From NCBI RefSeq assembly GCF_024586455.1, contig NC_065922.1, positions 248,001 through 312,000 on the forward strand: a stretch of 64,000 nt of DNA. The letters are read 5' to 3'. Source of the stretch: Bactrocera neohumeralis. Taxonomy: Eukaryota > Arthropoda > Insecta > Diptera > Tephritidae. The notes below the pieces were generated by a model, which did no database searches, was not told where the DNA came from, and saw nothing but the letters and a program-made list of their open reading frames with translations. Numbering within the stretch: the first letter of the stretch is position 1; every line of letters begins with the position of its first letter. A program made the translations under genes and the position numbers. Positions 47,701-58,922 of the stretch are shown here, one piece after another.

Positions 47701-48781
47701 TAAAAACAGGAAACATTAATCATGTATCTGTGGTTAATCAGGACACTGCCACACGTAAGCAGCATCAACCCCTCTCCGCCATCTCCATTCAAGATCTTAA
47801 CAGCGTTCAGGTAAACCTTATTTAATACATAAGTATTGTGTAATTTTACATGGATTTATGTGGAATTTCACAGCTTCGTCGTACTGATACCCAAAAAATG
47901 CCCAAGCCGTATCAAATGCCAGCACGCAGTCTAAGTATGCAGTGCCTTTCCACGTCAGCTGATTCTTACCTTAAAACGGATTTAATTGCCGAGTTGAAGA
48001 TATCAAAAGACATTACGGGCATTAAGAAAATGAAAGTAGAGAAACAGTTGGCCGGTCAGTTCGATATTGAACATTATTCCGAAATTTCTAAGCAATTTTC
48101 GACAAACAATTATATGGATCAAGTAAGGACATAAAACCATATTGTGTATTAACTTGACAGGTATTTAATTTGCAACCAAAGCTTTATATGCAGATTCCAG
48201 AAAAAGATCAGGCTGGTAACATCATTCCGGATTGGAAACGTCAGATGATGGCGAAAAAGGCAGCCGAACGAGCTAAGAAAGAATTCGAAGAACGAATGGC
48301 TAAGGAAGCAGAGAATAGGCGCCTCTCACAAATACCTCAATGGAAACGAGATCTACTAGCCAGGCGAGAGGAAACCGAAAATAAACTAAAGTACATGCAT
48401 AATAAATTTCGTTTTCAAGCCACTACTAAACAGTCGCACATAAATATATATTTGCATTTTTCTAGAGCATCAATTTATACACCCAAGGTGGAGGAAAATA
48501 ATCGTATAGCTGAAACTTGGCAACTTAAGAATCGAGCAATTTCAATTGATAACATTAATTTGGTTTCTCCGAGCGTTGATACCCTTCCAATTGCTTCCGG
48601 CACTTTTGACAGTAGTAACAAGGAAAACAAAGAACAAAATGAACAAGCTGCGATCATAAATATTCCAGTATCAGATGATGATATCAATAGTAATCAATAT
48701 AACAAAGGAGATGAAGCAGATAACATAATACCATGGCGAGCCCAGTTACGAAAAACCAATAGCAGACTAAGTTTAATTTAA
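35729..48781 (+). CDS. f: Forked / espin-family actin-bundling protein
   Basis: Exons 35729-35892, 41520-41703, 41908-42090, 42210-43358, 43539-43923, 44035-44259, 46456-46930, 47564-47810, 47874-48122, 48161-48390 and 48466-48781 join in frame; from the ATG at 35741 this gives 1264 aa. Ankyrin repeats fill residues 20-190 ([53 protein letters not shown]). A Ser/Asn-rich middle follows, then proline runs ([18 protein letters not shown]), LIKPSEYLK, a WH2-like [17 protein letters not shown], and the actin-bundling module ([34 protein letters not shown]). In flies forked cross-links actin in bristle bundles. The CAG before 35729 is an acceptor, so more ankyrin exons may lie upstream. Large introns (up to 5.6 kb) are free of other genes. 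Confidence 0.88.
36960..37160 (+). promoter_or_regulatory. GC-richer island in forked intron, possible internal promoter
   Basis: A CG/GCTG-rich stretch in otherwise AT-rich intron, ending with GTAGTTCGTTTGGACTCAGT (CAGT initiator-like word) and GGTCACGG. It lies 1.8 kb before the alternative first coding exon. Only composition and short motifs support it. Confidence 0.2.
38923..39173 (+). CDS. f: Alternative first coding exon of forked
   Basis: The ATG at 38923 (GGTAGGATGACC) opens an 83-codon frame, [20 protein letters not shown] through [20 protein letters not shown], ending in AG before donor GTAAGC at 39174. The end phase (two bases of a codon) equals that of exon 35729-35892, so it can splice to 41520 in frame and give a 1297-aa isoform with fewer ankyrin repeats. 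A basic, serine-rich leader replaces the first ankyrin exon. Phase agreement and composition are seen; use in vivo is inferred from multiple isoforms known for forked. Confidence 0.65.
39180..41519. other. Forked intron with two local duplications
   Basis: No coding sequence. A tandem duplication of about 130 bp: 40413-40505 (CGGTCTCTTGAGATACTACT ... AACCATATAAAACAG) and 40548-40640 (GGTCTCTTGAAATACTACTT ... AACATATAAAACAG). A second pair, about 365 bp apart: CGCTTTCTTTTTCCCCTGTG at 40941 and CGCTTTCCTTTTCCCCTATG at 41310. Confidence 0.6.
44260..46455. other. Forked intron 6, non-coding
   Basis: AT-rich, with TATGTACATA runs near 45895-45945 and 46385-46430. Short ORFs show no domain. Ends with a branch/poly-T acceptor TTATTTTACAG at 46455. 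Confidence 0.6.
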
Positions 48782-49894
48782 GAACGAAAATTTCTTAACC
48801 CTAATTCAGATTTACATAATTGTGAGTTTGAACTAACTACTTGAGAATTTCATCTTTGCTGTTTACAGTTTATATGTGTACGTAAGTATATATTATACAT
48901 TTGCATCAACTGAACAATTCTTTACTCCTTAACAAAATAGTATATGGAATAGTTGACTTCGAATCGCCAAATGTGTAAAACAAAACTTGGTAGCCTTGAA
49001 GATAGCAGTTGTACCACTATGTGAGATATCCAAATACTCTCTCATATAAATTCAAATATATCAAATACTTTGTTGTTGCTTTTACATGTCAAATTTTTAA
49101 CATAACATGCCGAATCGGAGACAGGTAGCATACGAATCTTTTAAGGATACAATTGTACGACTTTTTGGCAGAACTGAATAAAATATATGCATATGTGTGT
49201 CTCGTACAGTTGAGGAAGAACAATCCTACCAATCAAAAACACATTTTGGTTTGGAAAAATGCGTTTTCAATTAATTTAATTTAATATCAAATTAAGATTT
49301 TCGATAAATTAGTCATTTTAACATACATAGGATGGGCAACAAACGCCGTTGTCAACAAATTTAATATATACTTATATAAAGAAAGATAAATACTGTTAAA
49401 CAACAACATCAATATCGGTTTATTTACTGTCATTATATAATTTAATTATATTAATCTATAATATAGCCCTATATAAAGCTGCTGGAAAAATATAAATTAA
49501 CATACATATTTTTGTAATATTGTACATACATACTTTTTGTGTATAATATTCAACTTAAACCCAGGCAAGTTTACGCACATTTACATATTCTTAATTTACT
49601 TATGGCTAACTATAATTTACAATAAAAATACATTTGAGTAAATTGTACTAATATTAAATTATGAATATCTGTGAATTTTGTATTCAACAATAATTTCTCA
49701 AAGGAAGAGATGCGAATGCGCTTGCGACCAAGGCTGACGTATACAGCGGAGAAGGAAAAGAGGAAACCTAGAAGAATTATTATTGTTGGTTATATTTTCT
49801 GAAATTGTAAATAGCTGGGAATATATTAGCATACTTGAAGGCTGAAGTATGAGGCTATGTGTCAAACGGTAATAAATACATAAGTATGTATGTA
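48782..49894. other. Forked 3' untranslated region and downstream flank
   Basis: No ORF of note. AATAAA occurs at 49177-49182, followed by a T-rich patch; another AATAAA lies near 49622. The boundary with intergenic DNA is not visible. Confidence 0.45.
49177..49182 (+). terminator. Candidate polyadenylation signal of forked
   Basis: AATAAA about 395 nt after the stop codon, the first canonical signal downstream of the gene. Confidence 0.4.
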
Positions 49895-50607
49895 CACTCA
49901 GTCCTTTTTTTACGCGACCTCTTTTTACGCTATTTCACTTTAACGCGGTTATTTTTGCAGCGCAAATTCCTTTTTACGCGAATTTCTCACTTTAACGCGA
50001 TTGCTTTTTTTCGTTTTTTGCTTGGTCTTAAACTTGCAGCAGAACGTGCACGAATTTTTCAAAAAGAATTGAGTGTATGCATGTTAAGATATAAAGAACT
50101 ACATCGGAATTTATTGGGTCTAAAAAGAAGCATTCAAACAAAATTAACTGAGTTTATGGTGCAAACTCAGTCGGAGACGCTAAGTCAATCAGAACATCAT
50201 TCCATAGTTCTTACTATTGATTCTGATACAAATTCTAGTGATATCAGTGCCGGCCATCAAAATAAGCGGCTAAAAATAATTTAAACTACGGATAATGACA
50301 GTGATTAAACAGCATTCTTTCGGTTTTTTTCAATAAATCTACCTATTTTCTACTTTCTTCTCTTTTATATGTGGTTTTTGTTTTGTATTTTTTATTTTGT
50401 TATGAATGAATAAATCATAAGTCTGAAATTTGAAACTTATTGTATTGCTTTTGAATATTTTTTTGCGCGTATATTTTGTTATACGCGATATTTTTTATAT
50501 TCGGATCCAATTCGTCAGTTAATATTGGAAAACTAACCATTTTTACGCGATTTTTTTTTACGCGATTAGTGGCAGAACCGAAAATCGCGTAAAAAAAGGA
50601 CTGAGTG
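49895..50607 (+). mobile_element. Tigger/pogo-like non-autonomous DNA transposon, copy 2
   Basis: 713 bp, same ends (CACTCAGTCCTTTTTTTACG) and internal sequence as 4156-4868 but in opposite orientation; TA at 49893-49894 and 50608-50609. The C-terminal transposase remnant is on the plus strand, ending at 50284. The only differences noticed in the coding tail are near TLRQPEH versus TLSQSEH, so the two copies are nearly identical and recent. Confidence 0.8.
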
Positions 50608-50609
50608 TA

Positions 50610-51269
50610 TAGTATATCATGAAATTGGGCCTATTTAAGAATTTATTCCAACACGTGCACAAAAATTATGTAAATTTCATATTTTCTGCAAAATAAAAGA
50701 TCAAAGTTCTCAGATTTTAAAGTTATTTAATGAAATGCTTATTTAAAGATATATCGTAATCTCTCGGTCTGTTAGAGGTTTTAAAATTTGTTTAATGTTT
50801 TCTTGTATCATAATTACATATTACGGTTAATTTTAAAGAAGAAAGAAACAATCCTGGCCTCTTACTCCTTTTTCCCTTTAATCAGCGCCATAGATCTGAG
50901 AGATGTAAATAAATTTACAAAGGGTGTATGACATAAAGCCGACAATCAAAATCTCGAAATTTAAAATTCCGAGAATCAAATTACCGACAAATCTAAATAC
51001 AGAAAAAATCAATATGCATTTCCCTTGGGACACACTTAAAATACCAAAGTTCATAAAGTCAAAGGCATGTAAAAAATATTTCATGGTGTCCGTATATTTA
51101 CTTTGTGAACAGCAAATAGGGAACTCGCCCCCTTTTCTATCGAAGCACAGAAAGAGAATTCTACTGATTAAGGGTTATGATCCTTAGCGCGAACGTACAA
51201 CACCACCTTTCATAAAATACACATAGTCTTTTTTTGTCTTGAATTCTTTTTCCTCTTCTTCTTCTTTAC
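50610..51269. other. Non-coding flank, no feature recognised
   Basis: Overlapping short ORFs on both strands at 50878-51187 use repeated AAAATYCCGA-like words and look like low-complexity sequence, not a gene. Confidence 0.35.
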
Positions 51270-53095
51270 TGTCGTAGACACCTCTTACGCTGTTATAGCC
51301 AAGTTAACAACAACCCGCCAGTCGCTTCTTCTTTTCGCAAGGAGGCGCCGATTGGAGACTCCATGGAAGCTAGGTCCTTCTCCACCTGGCCTTTCCAAAG
51401 GAAAGACGGGTACTGTGTAGAGTACTTTCAGAGCTGGAGTGTTTTCGTCCATTCGGACGACATGAGGTAGCCAGCTTAGCTGCTGTCTTTTAATTCGCTG
51501 AACTATGCCAATGTCGTCGTATATCTCATACAGCTCATAGTTCAATCGAATATGGTATTCGCCGTGGCCAATGCGCAAAGGAACATAAATCTTTCGCGGA
51601 ACCTTTCTCTAAAAAGCTCAGTTGGCAACTTATCGCCGCTATTTGTTCTTTAGACGGGTAATTGCTATTCGAACTTCTTCATGGTCAGGCGATGGAACGT
51701 TTGCTCCATCGTCATCGATTGGAGAATTGAGTTCGCCATCTTCTGGTTAAAAACTTCTGGTTATGCTTTCGCTACCATTCAGCAGAAGTATTCTCTCCAT
51801 AATTTCAGAATGCTCTGGGCATCAGTCACTAGATCACCTCTGGGGGTTATACAAGAGTATGCTTCTGTTTTGAAACCATCTGTTAGGCGGAGCATCATTT
51901 CGTATAATTTTCGAGTATTATCACTGTCGCCTAGCATATTAAGATCTTCATACTCACATTTCGGCCTATCTCTTTTTGATCTGCAAATGCAAAATTTCAA
52001 CTGTCGGTATCTATCCCATCCCGCACGTGTTGTGGTCGAGTGTTACGTTGCGAGGAGGTACGTAAGGAGCTTGAAATGCCGTCCCCCAGTTCCTTTATAC
52101 CGAGTTGCTGATGAGTGCTTTCAGAGAGTAGGAGTACAAGTCGAGTAGAAAATCGTTCGGCTGTCTGTAGTGATTGCAGCTTCTCGATGTCAAACTTTCC
52201 TTGTGTTTGTTGACGTGCGTTTTTTACTGCACAGAGGCGGTCTATCTTGTTGGTGGCTTTTCGATCTGGAGACAACCAGGTAGCTTGATGAACTTTCTTA
52301 TGCTGGAACCTAATACTACAGATAACCATATTTCGGACCTCGGCGAAATCGATCAGCCTCAATGCATTTGGGGATGTTTCATCGTGGAGGCTGAATTTAC
52401 CGATCGTTGTGCCTTATTTATACCTTATTTACCCACCCTGGCATTAAAGCCGCCAATCCCGATTTGGACGGCGGGGCAGCTTTCATAGGTGCGCTCCAAA
52501 CGCTCACAGAAGGCATTTTTGGTCACATCGCTTCCATCGGGGTGTGTGCGCAAATCAACGATATGTTGAACAACTTCGCTTTGATGCGGATTGTGCCTAG
52601 TCGTTCCTCCACCGGAGTGAATGCCAGAACTCGGCGCCGGAGTCTCTCTCCCACCACAAATTCCACACCGAATTTGCGCTCCTTTATATTGCCACTACAG
52701 TAAATGCTACAGGAATCTTTTCGCCTCAATCCCTGTCCCGCCAACCGCATTTCTTGGACGGCGGTAATGTCAACCTTTACTCAAGTGAGGACATCAACCA
52801 AATGGACAGCAGCATCTATCCAACTAAGGGACCATTCGAGGTGCATGCCCTTAAATCGAAATCCTTAATACGTTTGCAGTGGTCGTCATCAAAAAGGGGA
52901 TCTCTCATCCGAGGCTGTTTTCTTCTTTTCTTTAGTAGTGTTTTTTACGTGGCGGGTCTCAAACCCAGAGCACAACCCTTAGGAGGGATAATTCGCCTTC
53001 TCACTTCAACTCGCCTTCAAACGAATATTTTTTCGGATACCCAGAGGATACTTAATCTAAGACCGGAAGTCATGAGCTACTTGAGCCATATATAA
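51270..53095 (-). mobile_element. RTE-type LINE remnant, longest copy, internally deleted
   Basis: Read on the minus strand from 53095: a 5' leader, endonuclease start (VEERLGTIRIKAKLFNISLI, CAHTPMEA), TTIGKFSLHDETSPNALRLI, LIDFAEVRNMVICSIRFQHK, KVHQATWLSPDRKATNKIDR, a linker (QQTQGKFDIEKLQSLQTAER), a short part before the RT (RGDLVTDAQSILKLWREYF). It then jumps to the extreme 3' end (RLNYELYEIYDDIGIVQRIK, RQQLSWLPHVVRMDENTPAL) at 51580-51290. The catalytic RT core is missing. Many stops. The pieces at 5360 and 24890 are from the same family. Confidence 0.7.
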
Positions 53096-53359
53096 AAGAT
53101 TTGTTTCTGGCCACTCCCAAATAAATGCATCGAAAGTATCACTTTTACCGAAAGTTATAAAAAATTGTTTTAAAGTTTGGATATTAACTGCAAATTAAGT
53201 TACATTTGTTTATTTGCATATGCTTATGAAATATACTTATTCAAGTTTTGAATGAATATCATTAAACAAAACTTTGCTAAATAAATTTGGAGATTAACGG
53301 TTTTTATTAAAGGATATAAAAATTATTGTATTCAGTAGTTTAAGTTTATAAAAACAATC

Positions 53360-54414
53360 GGTAAAGGTTCAGGAGAGCGGCTTTTCCGAAAACGTGCACC
53401 AATTTTCACGGGAAATGTCTTAAAATTCGTGTTTTTAATTCCGATTTACGAATATATACGGCGCGTTATCTATTTTTATGTTTTTTTGTAGTAAAAACAA
53501 AAAAAAAATTATGATTTTGCACGATATTTACGCTATAAATGGCATCACTGTTCGAAATTCAATTGGATACTAGTGATACAAGCAGCGATCGGTTTCGAAA
53601 TATCGATACTCTCGATATTAGAGACTAAACAAGAATTGATAAAAATGAGAGAAACATAATAGAAAAATGATAATAGTTGGAAAAATAGAACTAAATTAAA
53701 ATATCGATATTCTCAATATTCGGGTCTGAACGAGAATTGGTTAAAAGGAGAAATACGTAATAGGAAAATTTATAATTCATTATTATTGCAGAAAGAAGAA
53801 GAAGTTGGACACAGAAGAATTATGAACGCCGGGGTGTTGGACCGACCAGGGTTATTTTTTTTCGAGCGCCCCGGCGTTCATAATTCTTCTGTGTCCAACT
53901 TCTTCTTCTTTCTGCAATAATAATGAATTATAAATTTTCCTATTACGCATTTCTCCTTTTAACCAATTCTCTTTCAGACTCAAATATCGAGAGTATCGAT
54001 AATTCGAAAACGATCAGTGCATAAATCAATAGATTCGAATTTACAACAGCGATGCCATAATTTCGAACATAACCTTGCCATTTTCGTTGAAGTGAAGTAA
54101 TTGGGAAGTTTTACATATTTTTATAAAAATAACAATAAAAACCATTCTCTAATTAATTAATTAAAGAACATCAATAATTACGTGTATATAATTGATAGAA
54201 CATATATTTTTAACATCTAAAGGCGTGTAAAGTGCAAACGTGAATTTTCGATTTCGGGAAATACGATGTTTTTCTATTAAAACAAAGAAAATATTGTTTT
54301 TAAAAGAACGCGCCTAACATATTCGTAAAGTAGAACTAAAAACGAGTATTTTAAGACATTTCCCGTGAAAATTGGTGCACGTTTTCGGAAAAGCCGCTCT
54401 CCTGAACCTTTACC
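53360..54414. mobile_element. Fold-back (long inverted repeat) DNA element, 1055 bp
   Basis: Terminal arms match for about 66 bp (GGTAAAGGTTCAGGAGAGCG ...) and are flanked by the 8-bp direct repeat AAACAATC (53352-53359 and 54415-54422). Further inverted homology continues inward (TCGATACTCTCGATATT blocks, GGCATCACTGTT/GGCATCGCTGTT) and culminates in a near-perfect 111-bp central stem. No ORF. The 8-bp duplication fits hAT, P or Merlin; ends starting GG lean to Merlin, not established. Confidence 0.85.
53724..53979. repeat. Central hairpin: 111-bp stem, 34-nt loop
   Basis: Arms 53724-53834 and 53869-53979 are reverse complements with only about two or three mismatches (e.g. ACGAGAATTGG/AAGAGAATTGG, AAATACG/AAATGCG). 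The loop is 53835-53868. The left arm is preceded by a diverged copy of itself (53600-53690). If transcribed it would form a long double-stranded RNA. Confidence 0.9.
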
Positions 54415-54779
54415 AAACAATCTTATACAAAGTAAATCAAAACTTAATCTATACACATTTTAGTTAGTTCTTACTAACGCCAATATTCTTTTCCTATGCT
54501 TTGTAAAATTAGAATTTTATTCAAACTTTTAGGTATAATTTTATTTCTTTGTTTGCGCGCTGCCTGATCATCTTTCAAAAAAAACGGTCGGTTAAGTTTA
54601 TTTTCCAATTTTTTTTTTCAACTAAGTTGATATGGTCAGCCCAAATACTAAAAAGCTATCAGTTTTATCAGAACTATCTGAAGAGCCATCCCTTGCAGTC
54701 GGCAATAGCATTAACCCTCATAATTTCTGTGGTTTTTCTAATAGCTATTGCAAACCAACTATCAAATCTATTGCCATTG

Positions 54780-54949
54780 ACGCTCTGAACACATAGAGCG
54801 CGACAGACAGACAGAAAATACACCAGTTCTTATGGACACAGTTATTGAGACAGCTGCACAACTACATAACTGTGTCCGTAGGAACGTGTGTGTTGTAGTA
54901 TTGGACAGATGTCGATTGCTGTCTGTCGCGCTCTATGTGTTCAGAGCGT
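54780..54949. mobile_element. 170-bp hairpin MITE
   Basis: Ends ACGCTCTGAACACATAGAGC ... GCTCTATGTGTTCAGAGCGT pair for about 31 bp, including CGACAGACAG/CTGTCTGTCG. A second inverted pair inside (GGACACAGTTAT / ATAACTGTGTCC) makes a nested hairpin. No clear target duplication. Confidence 0.7.
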
Positions 54950-55090
54950 AAGGGTTGCAAAATTTTTGTGTGGGCATTTGTTATCATGAAATAATCATTT
55001 GCAAAAAGACGTCGACCAGGCAATATTTTATGAGTAGAAGGAAACGAAAGAAAATCTACTATTTCGAACAAACGAGTCTTTGGAAAACAA

Positions 55091-55363
55091 TAGGGGTATT
55101 CGCTTGCTCTTGCAAAACCCTTGCACGGTGCAAGAATTGTATATATGTATTTCCTCTTGGTACATCGGCACAACAACAAACACACGCAGAAAACTATTTG
55201 CAATGGCTGTAAAATATGTTAGACCAAAACCCATGTTAATTTTCGTGCCGTCGTATATCACTAGATTCTGCAATGGGTGCTCTCTTGCCCTTGTATATTT
55301 CGGTATAGGATTTTTGCATTTTGTGTCATCGTGCAATCTTGCAAGAGCAAGAGAATGCCGCTA
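55091..55363. mobile_element. 273-bp terminal-inverted-repeat MITE
   Basis: The left end TAGGGGTATTCGCTTGCTCT and the right end, inward, TAGCGGCATTCTCTTGCTCT match over about 30 bp (continuing TGCAA). Non-coding interior. No exact target duplication found. Confidence 0.55.
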
Positions 55364-56085
55364 CTGATAGTTGTCAGTGAAAACTCATCGAAAACACATA
55401 TTGTCGGTCCGAACGACTTAAGGCCTAACTATAATATGCATACGCTGCCGTATGTTACTGTCAAAAAATTAACGAAAAGCCTGTCAAAGGCATAAGGAAC
55501 AGAGAGTAGACTTTTGAATGATTATAATGTACTTACATGCAGGAGAGAAAATGGTCAATAAACAATTTGTGTTTTAATTTTATACATATTTCGTTTGGGT
55601 TTTCCAATACAGGAATGAATAGAAAATTAAAATATTTAAAAACAATTAAAATGCTTACTTATGTTTTAGACGGAGTATGCATTTTTACAAAAATTAGTGA
55701 AATGAAAAACAAAGAGTTCGGTTCATGTTTACTCAGGGAAATAAACAGAAAGAGGAAGTAGGATGGTTTTTTTGTACGATTCCTAGAAATGAAGAGGATT
55801 GACCACATCAATTTTTTTTTTATACACGCGATTGAAATAAAAGGAATCTTATTTGTCGTAAAAAAATATTTTTTCTATATTTTCTATTAAATTTTGTACA
55901 AAACATTCGTCGTCCTCCATCTTCAAATTCAAAATGATGTATCTGTTGACAAAAAACGAAAACAGCTGATTCCGTACGGAAAATGCGACCAGTTTCGCAC
56001 TTTGCTTAAGCAAATGATATTTGAAAAAATTTAACGAAACTTGATGTTAAGTACATTATAGTTGCAACATACAATTTGTGTGTAT
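55364..56085. other. Inter-element DNA, no gene
   Basis: It contains AAGGCCTAACTATAATATG at 55421, whose inverse lies at 63783-63801. Otherwise AT-rich with no recognised feature. Confidence 0.35.
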
Positions 56086-57307
56086 TCGGACAGTTGCTTA
56101 CGCTGGCTTATAGTGCCCATACACGAGCACACAAGTGCGTTCGATCGGTATGAATTCGTTTGCCCATACACGACACACAAATCCATCTTGCGTTCGTTCT
56201 TCACAGAGTTAACATGTGCGACAGGCAAGCGGAACATTTCTTCGTATTTATTTCTAATGGAGCATTTTTATCTATTTCTTTGTATTTCGTTAATAAGTTA
56301 TTCCAACTTTTATTTTTCTCAATTTTATTTTTATATTTATCACTTTTCGTTTGCCAATTCATATTTTATAAGATCAATAAATTCTGAACAATAAATTTTT
56401 TTTTTTTTGCTTAAATCTCTTTAAAAAATATATAAGAATATGTCCCAAAAGTTATAGAAGGGAATTCGAAATGTTATCGAAGCTAGAAGGGAAATAGTAA
56501 CCGAGCGTTTAGCAGATACTTATGTATATGCACACAAGCACAAGCGAAAACTCTGAAGCATGATTTCTCGGTTTTCCATTTTTACGATTATTTTTAATTG
56601 GCGGGCAGGATAGAGAAAAACCACACGTCTTATGGAATTCGGGCAAAGTTTAGTATCTTTGGCATAAAATTATCTTCTATTTATATAAAGTAAATTTTTT
56701 TGGTCAAAACCACTTTTTGTCAATTTTTAAAAAATTTTTAAAATTTTACACTTCTTTTTGGAATTTTCTTAGTTTAACTAGAAGATAAATTATTAAAAAA
56801 TATGAATCTCTTTGAATATTTTGTTTTGATAGAAATTGCGACCTGCATCCTGCCCGCCGTCCGAAAAATGCACATGTGCGATGCATCGGGCAATTGCTTC
56901 GCAAAGGCAGAATATCAAAGATTTAGTATCCAAATAATTTGTGAAAGATGTTCAAATATATAACTACAAAGCCTAGAAATTTTGCATGAATCACTTATTT
57001 CTTTCCCTCCCAAAAAAAACCTCAAAAAATCGATTTTTTGAAGCCTCTAAAGCAGGCCTTAACACTTGCCATTGTTCGTCCGCGATCTTCACTGTTCGGC
57101 GACACGAGAGAAAAGGAATTTTGTTCGCGCACAATGCCATACACGACACACATGTGCGCGCACCGATCGTAAAAAATCAAACATTTTCGCGAACATGGAT
57201 CGGTGCGCGCACAAGCCCATACATGAGTAAACCGCATGCGACACATACCGATCGAACACACTTGTGTGTCGTGTATGGGCTCTATGAAGCTAGCTTATGC
57301 ACATTGT
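56086..57307. mobile_element. Terminal-inverted-repeat element, about 1.2 kb
   Basis: The left arm (GCTTACGCTGGCTTATAGTG, CCCATACACGAGCACACAAG, GTTCGATCGGTATG) matches the right arm read inward (GCATAAGCTAGCTTCATAGA, CCCATACACGACACACAAGT, GTTCGATCGGTATG) over about 60 bp with indels. CCCATACACGACACAC is repeated inside both ends (56164, 57131). Non-coding interior. No exact target duplication, so the class is unknown. Confidence 0.6.
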
Positions 57308-57554
57308 TTAGGATTATTTACGTTAGTTTTAAGTTGATTTTCTGATAATGTTAAGTCTGATCTGGCAATACTGTTTTATCTAAGCTTTCTCTTTTTCATC
57401 TCTCTTTCATCATACATTTCTGTTTGATATCATCTTTGTTTATTTATATTTCGAAGCAAGAATGATAGAATACAAGATTACGACGACCGCCATTACGAAA
57501 CGTCATAGTTCCGTGTTGAGAAGAACAAGAGTGAAAAACTGTCAAATGGCTTGC

Positions 57555-58222
57555 AAATTGTAAACAGAAAAGTAAACACTTTTGTAAATTCGCAAGATAT
57601 TATTAATTCTTTCGATTTTAATGAAAAGTTTTAGTGAAGCGATTGAATATTGTTGAGTGGAAAGATTTGAATCATTTCTAAAGAAATATATCGGCCTATT
57701 GATAATAAAATTGTCTATTAAGTTGTGATTCAAATGGAGAAAACGTTTCTTGTGTTGTATATAAATATATACATATATTATAAGTTCAGATGTATGAAAT
57801 TATGATAAAAGAATTGTGAAATTATTAATTAGTATTAAATATATCATTTCTTTTGCAAAATAACACCCATTTTTTGGCAACTTTTAAATCGGCCGGAAAA
57901 CTGAAAAAAACTCGTTTTCGATCCTTTAATTGCATAATAATTATTACAACAAGCCACTGCACATTTCATTTTAAGAAATTTATATATTTATGCTTAGAAA
58001 TTTAAATAAATACAACAAACAGTACACTTACACTGGTTTTCTTCATTTGAACAATTTCCACACATGCTACTCTATTTATTGTGGATGTGCCTAAAACTAA
58101 TTATATACATATTTTCTCGCAACAATATTCTAAACATTCTACTGAAATATTTCCTGCAAAGACGAATGAATTAATATTATTTTGGGAATTTCAAAAAGTG
58201 TTTACTTTTCTGTTTACAATTT
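57555..58222. repeat. Inverted-repeat segment inside the outer P-like element
   Basis: AAATTGTAAACAGAAAAGTA (from 57555) is inverted at 58168-58222, with similarity extending about 55 bp (AAACACTTTT, then TATTAATTC). About 560 bp of AT-rich spacer. It may be a separate MITE or part of the outer element's fold-back structure. Confidence 0.65.
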
Positions 58223-58922
58223 GTATGCAAGAATGATAGAAATAAGATTGCGCAATGCGCATGTTTGCTTTCAGTCAGCTGTTCTTGGTGACGTCACGGT
58301 TGACTTATTATTCGCGCGCGCCTTTGAATGTGAAAGAAATTTGCAGTTTGAAATGGGTAATTATAGGATTTTGATTACAATAATTTTACTTTTAAAACCA
58401 AACACTCTTACAGGTTTAAGTTCGCGGAGTCTAACAAAGTTGCTACCTAGCGCTTTTCTCACGTTAACCAGATTAACTCCTGCAGAGGCTAATGAACGGC
58501 AGAAAAGGATGGAGTCTCGTTTAAACCACTGTTTCTTATCCTAATTGTAATAATAATCTTAACTAACAATTTATCCCCTTTATTTATAAGCATGTATGTA
58601 TGTTTATTATATTTTTGCAGGCAATATTTTTCAACGTGTGTCAGTTGATCTAAATTCCACTGACCCAATTGAAAAAAATGATGACTTGAAGATTCTCAAC
58701 AACGACGGGCTTGAAAATTTGGCTGGGTACATCTGCCACAAACTTAGTAAAGACAACCCCGAAATTTGTGCCAATTCAGAAAATTGATCGTCTTATACCT
58801 GGGTGGATCACCTTTCTGAAGGAGGACTCTCAAAACCAACAGATATGTTGATGGAGCATATGAGGCTGCGTGAGACAATAGGCTTTTTACCTCCAACAAA
58901 AAAGCCGAAAAATGTTACCAAA

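Noticed and set aside
51681..52148. 155-codon plus-strand ORF
   Set aside because: Antisense to the RTE-type LINE remnant, whose minus-strand frames carry the recognisable motifs.
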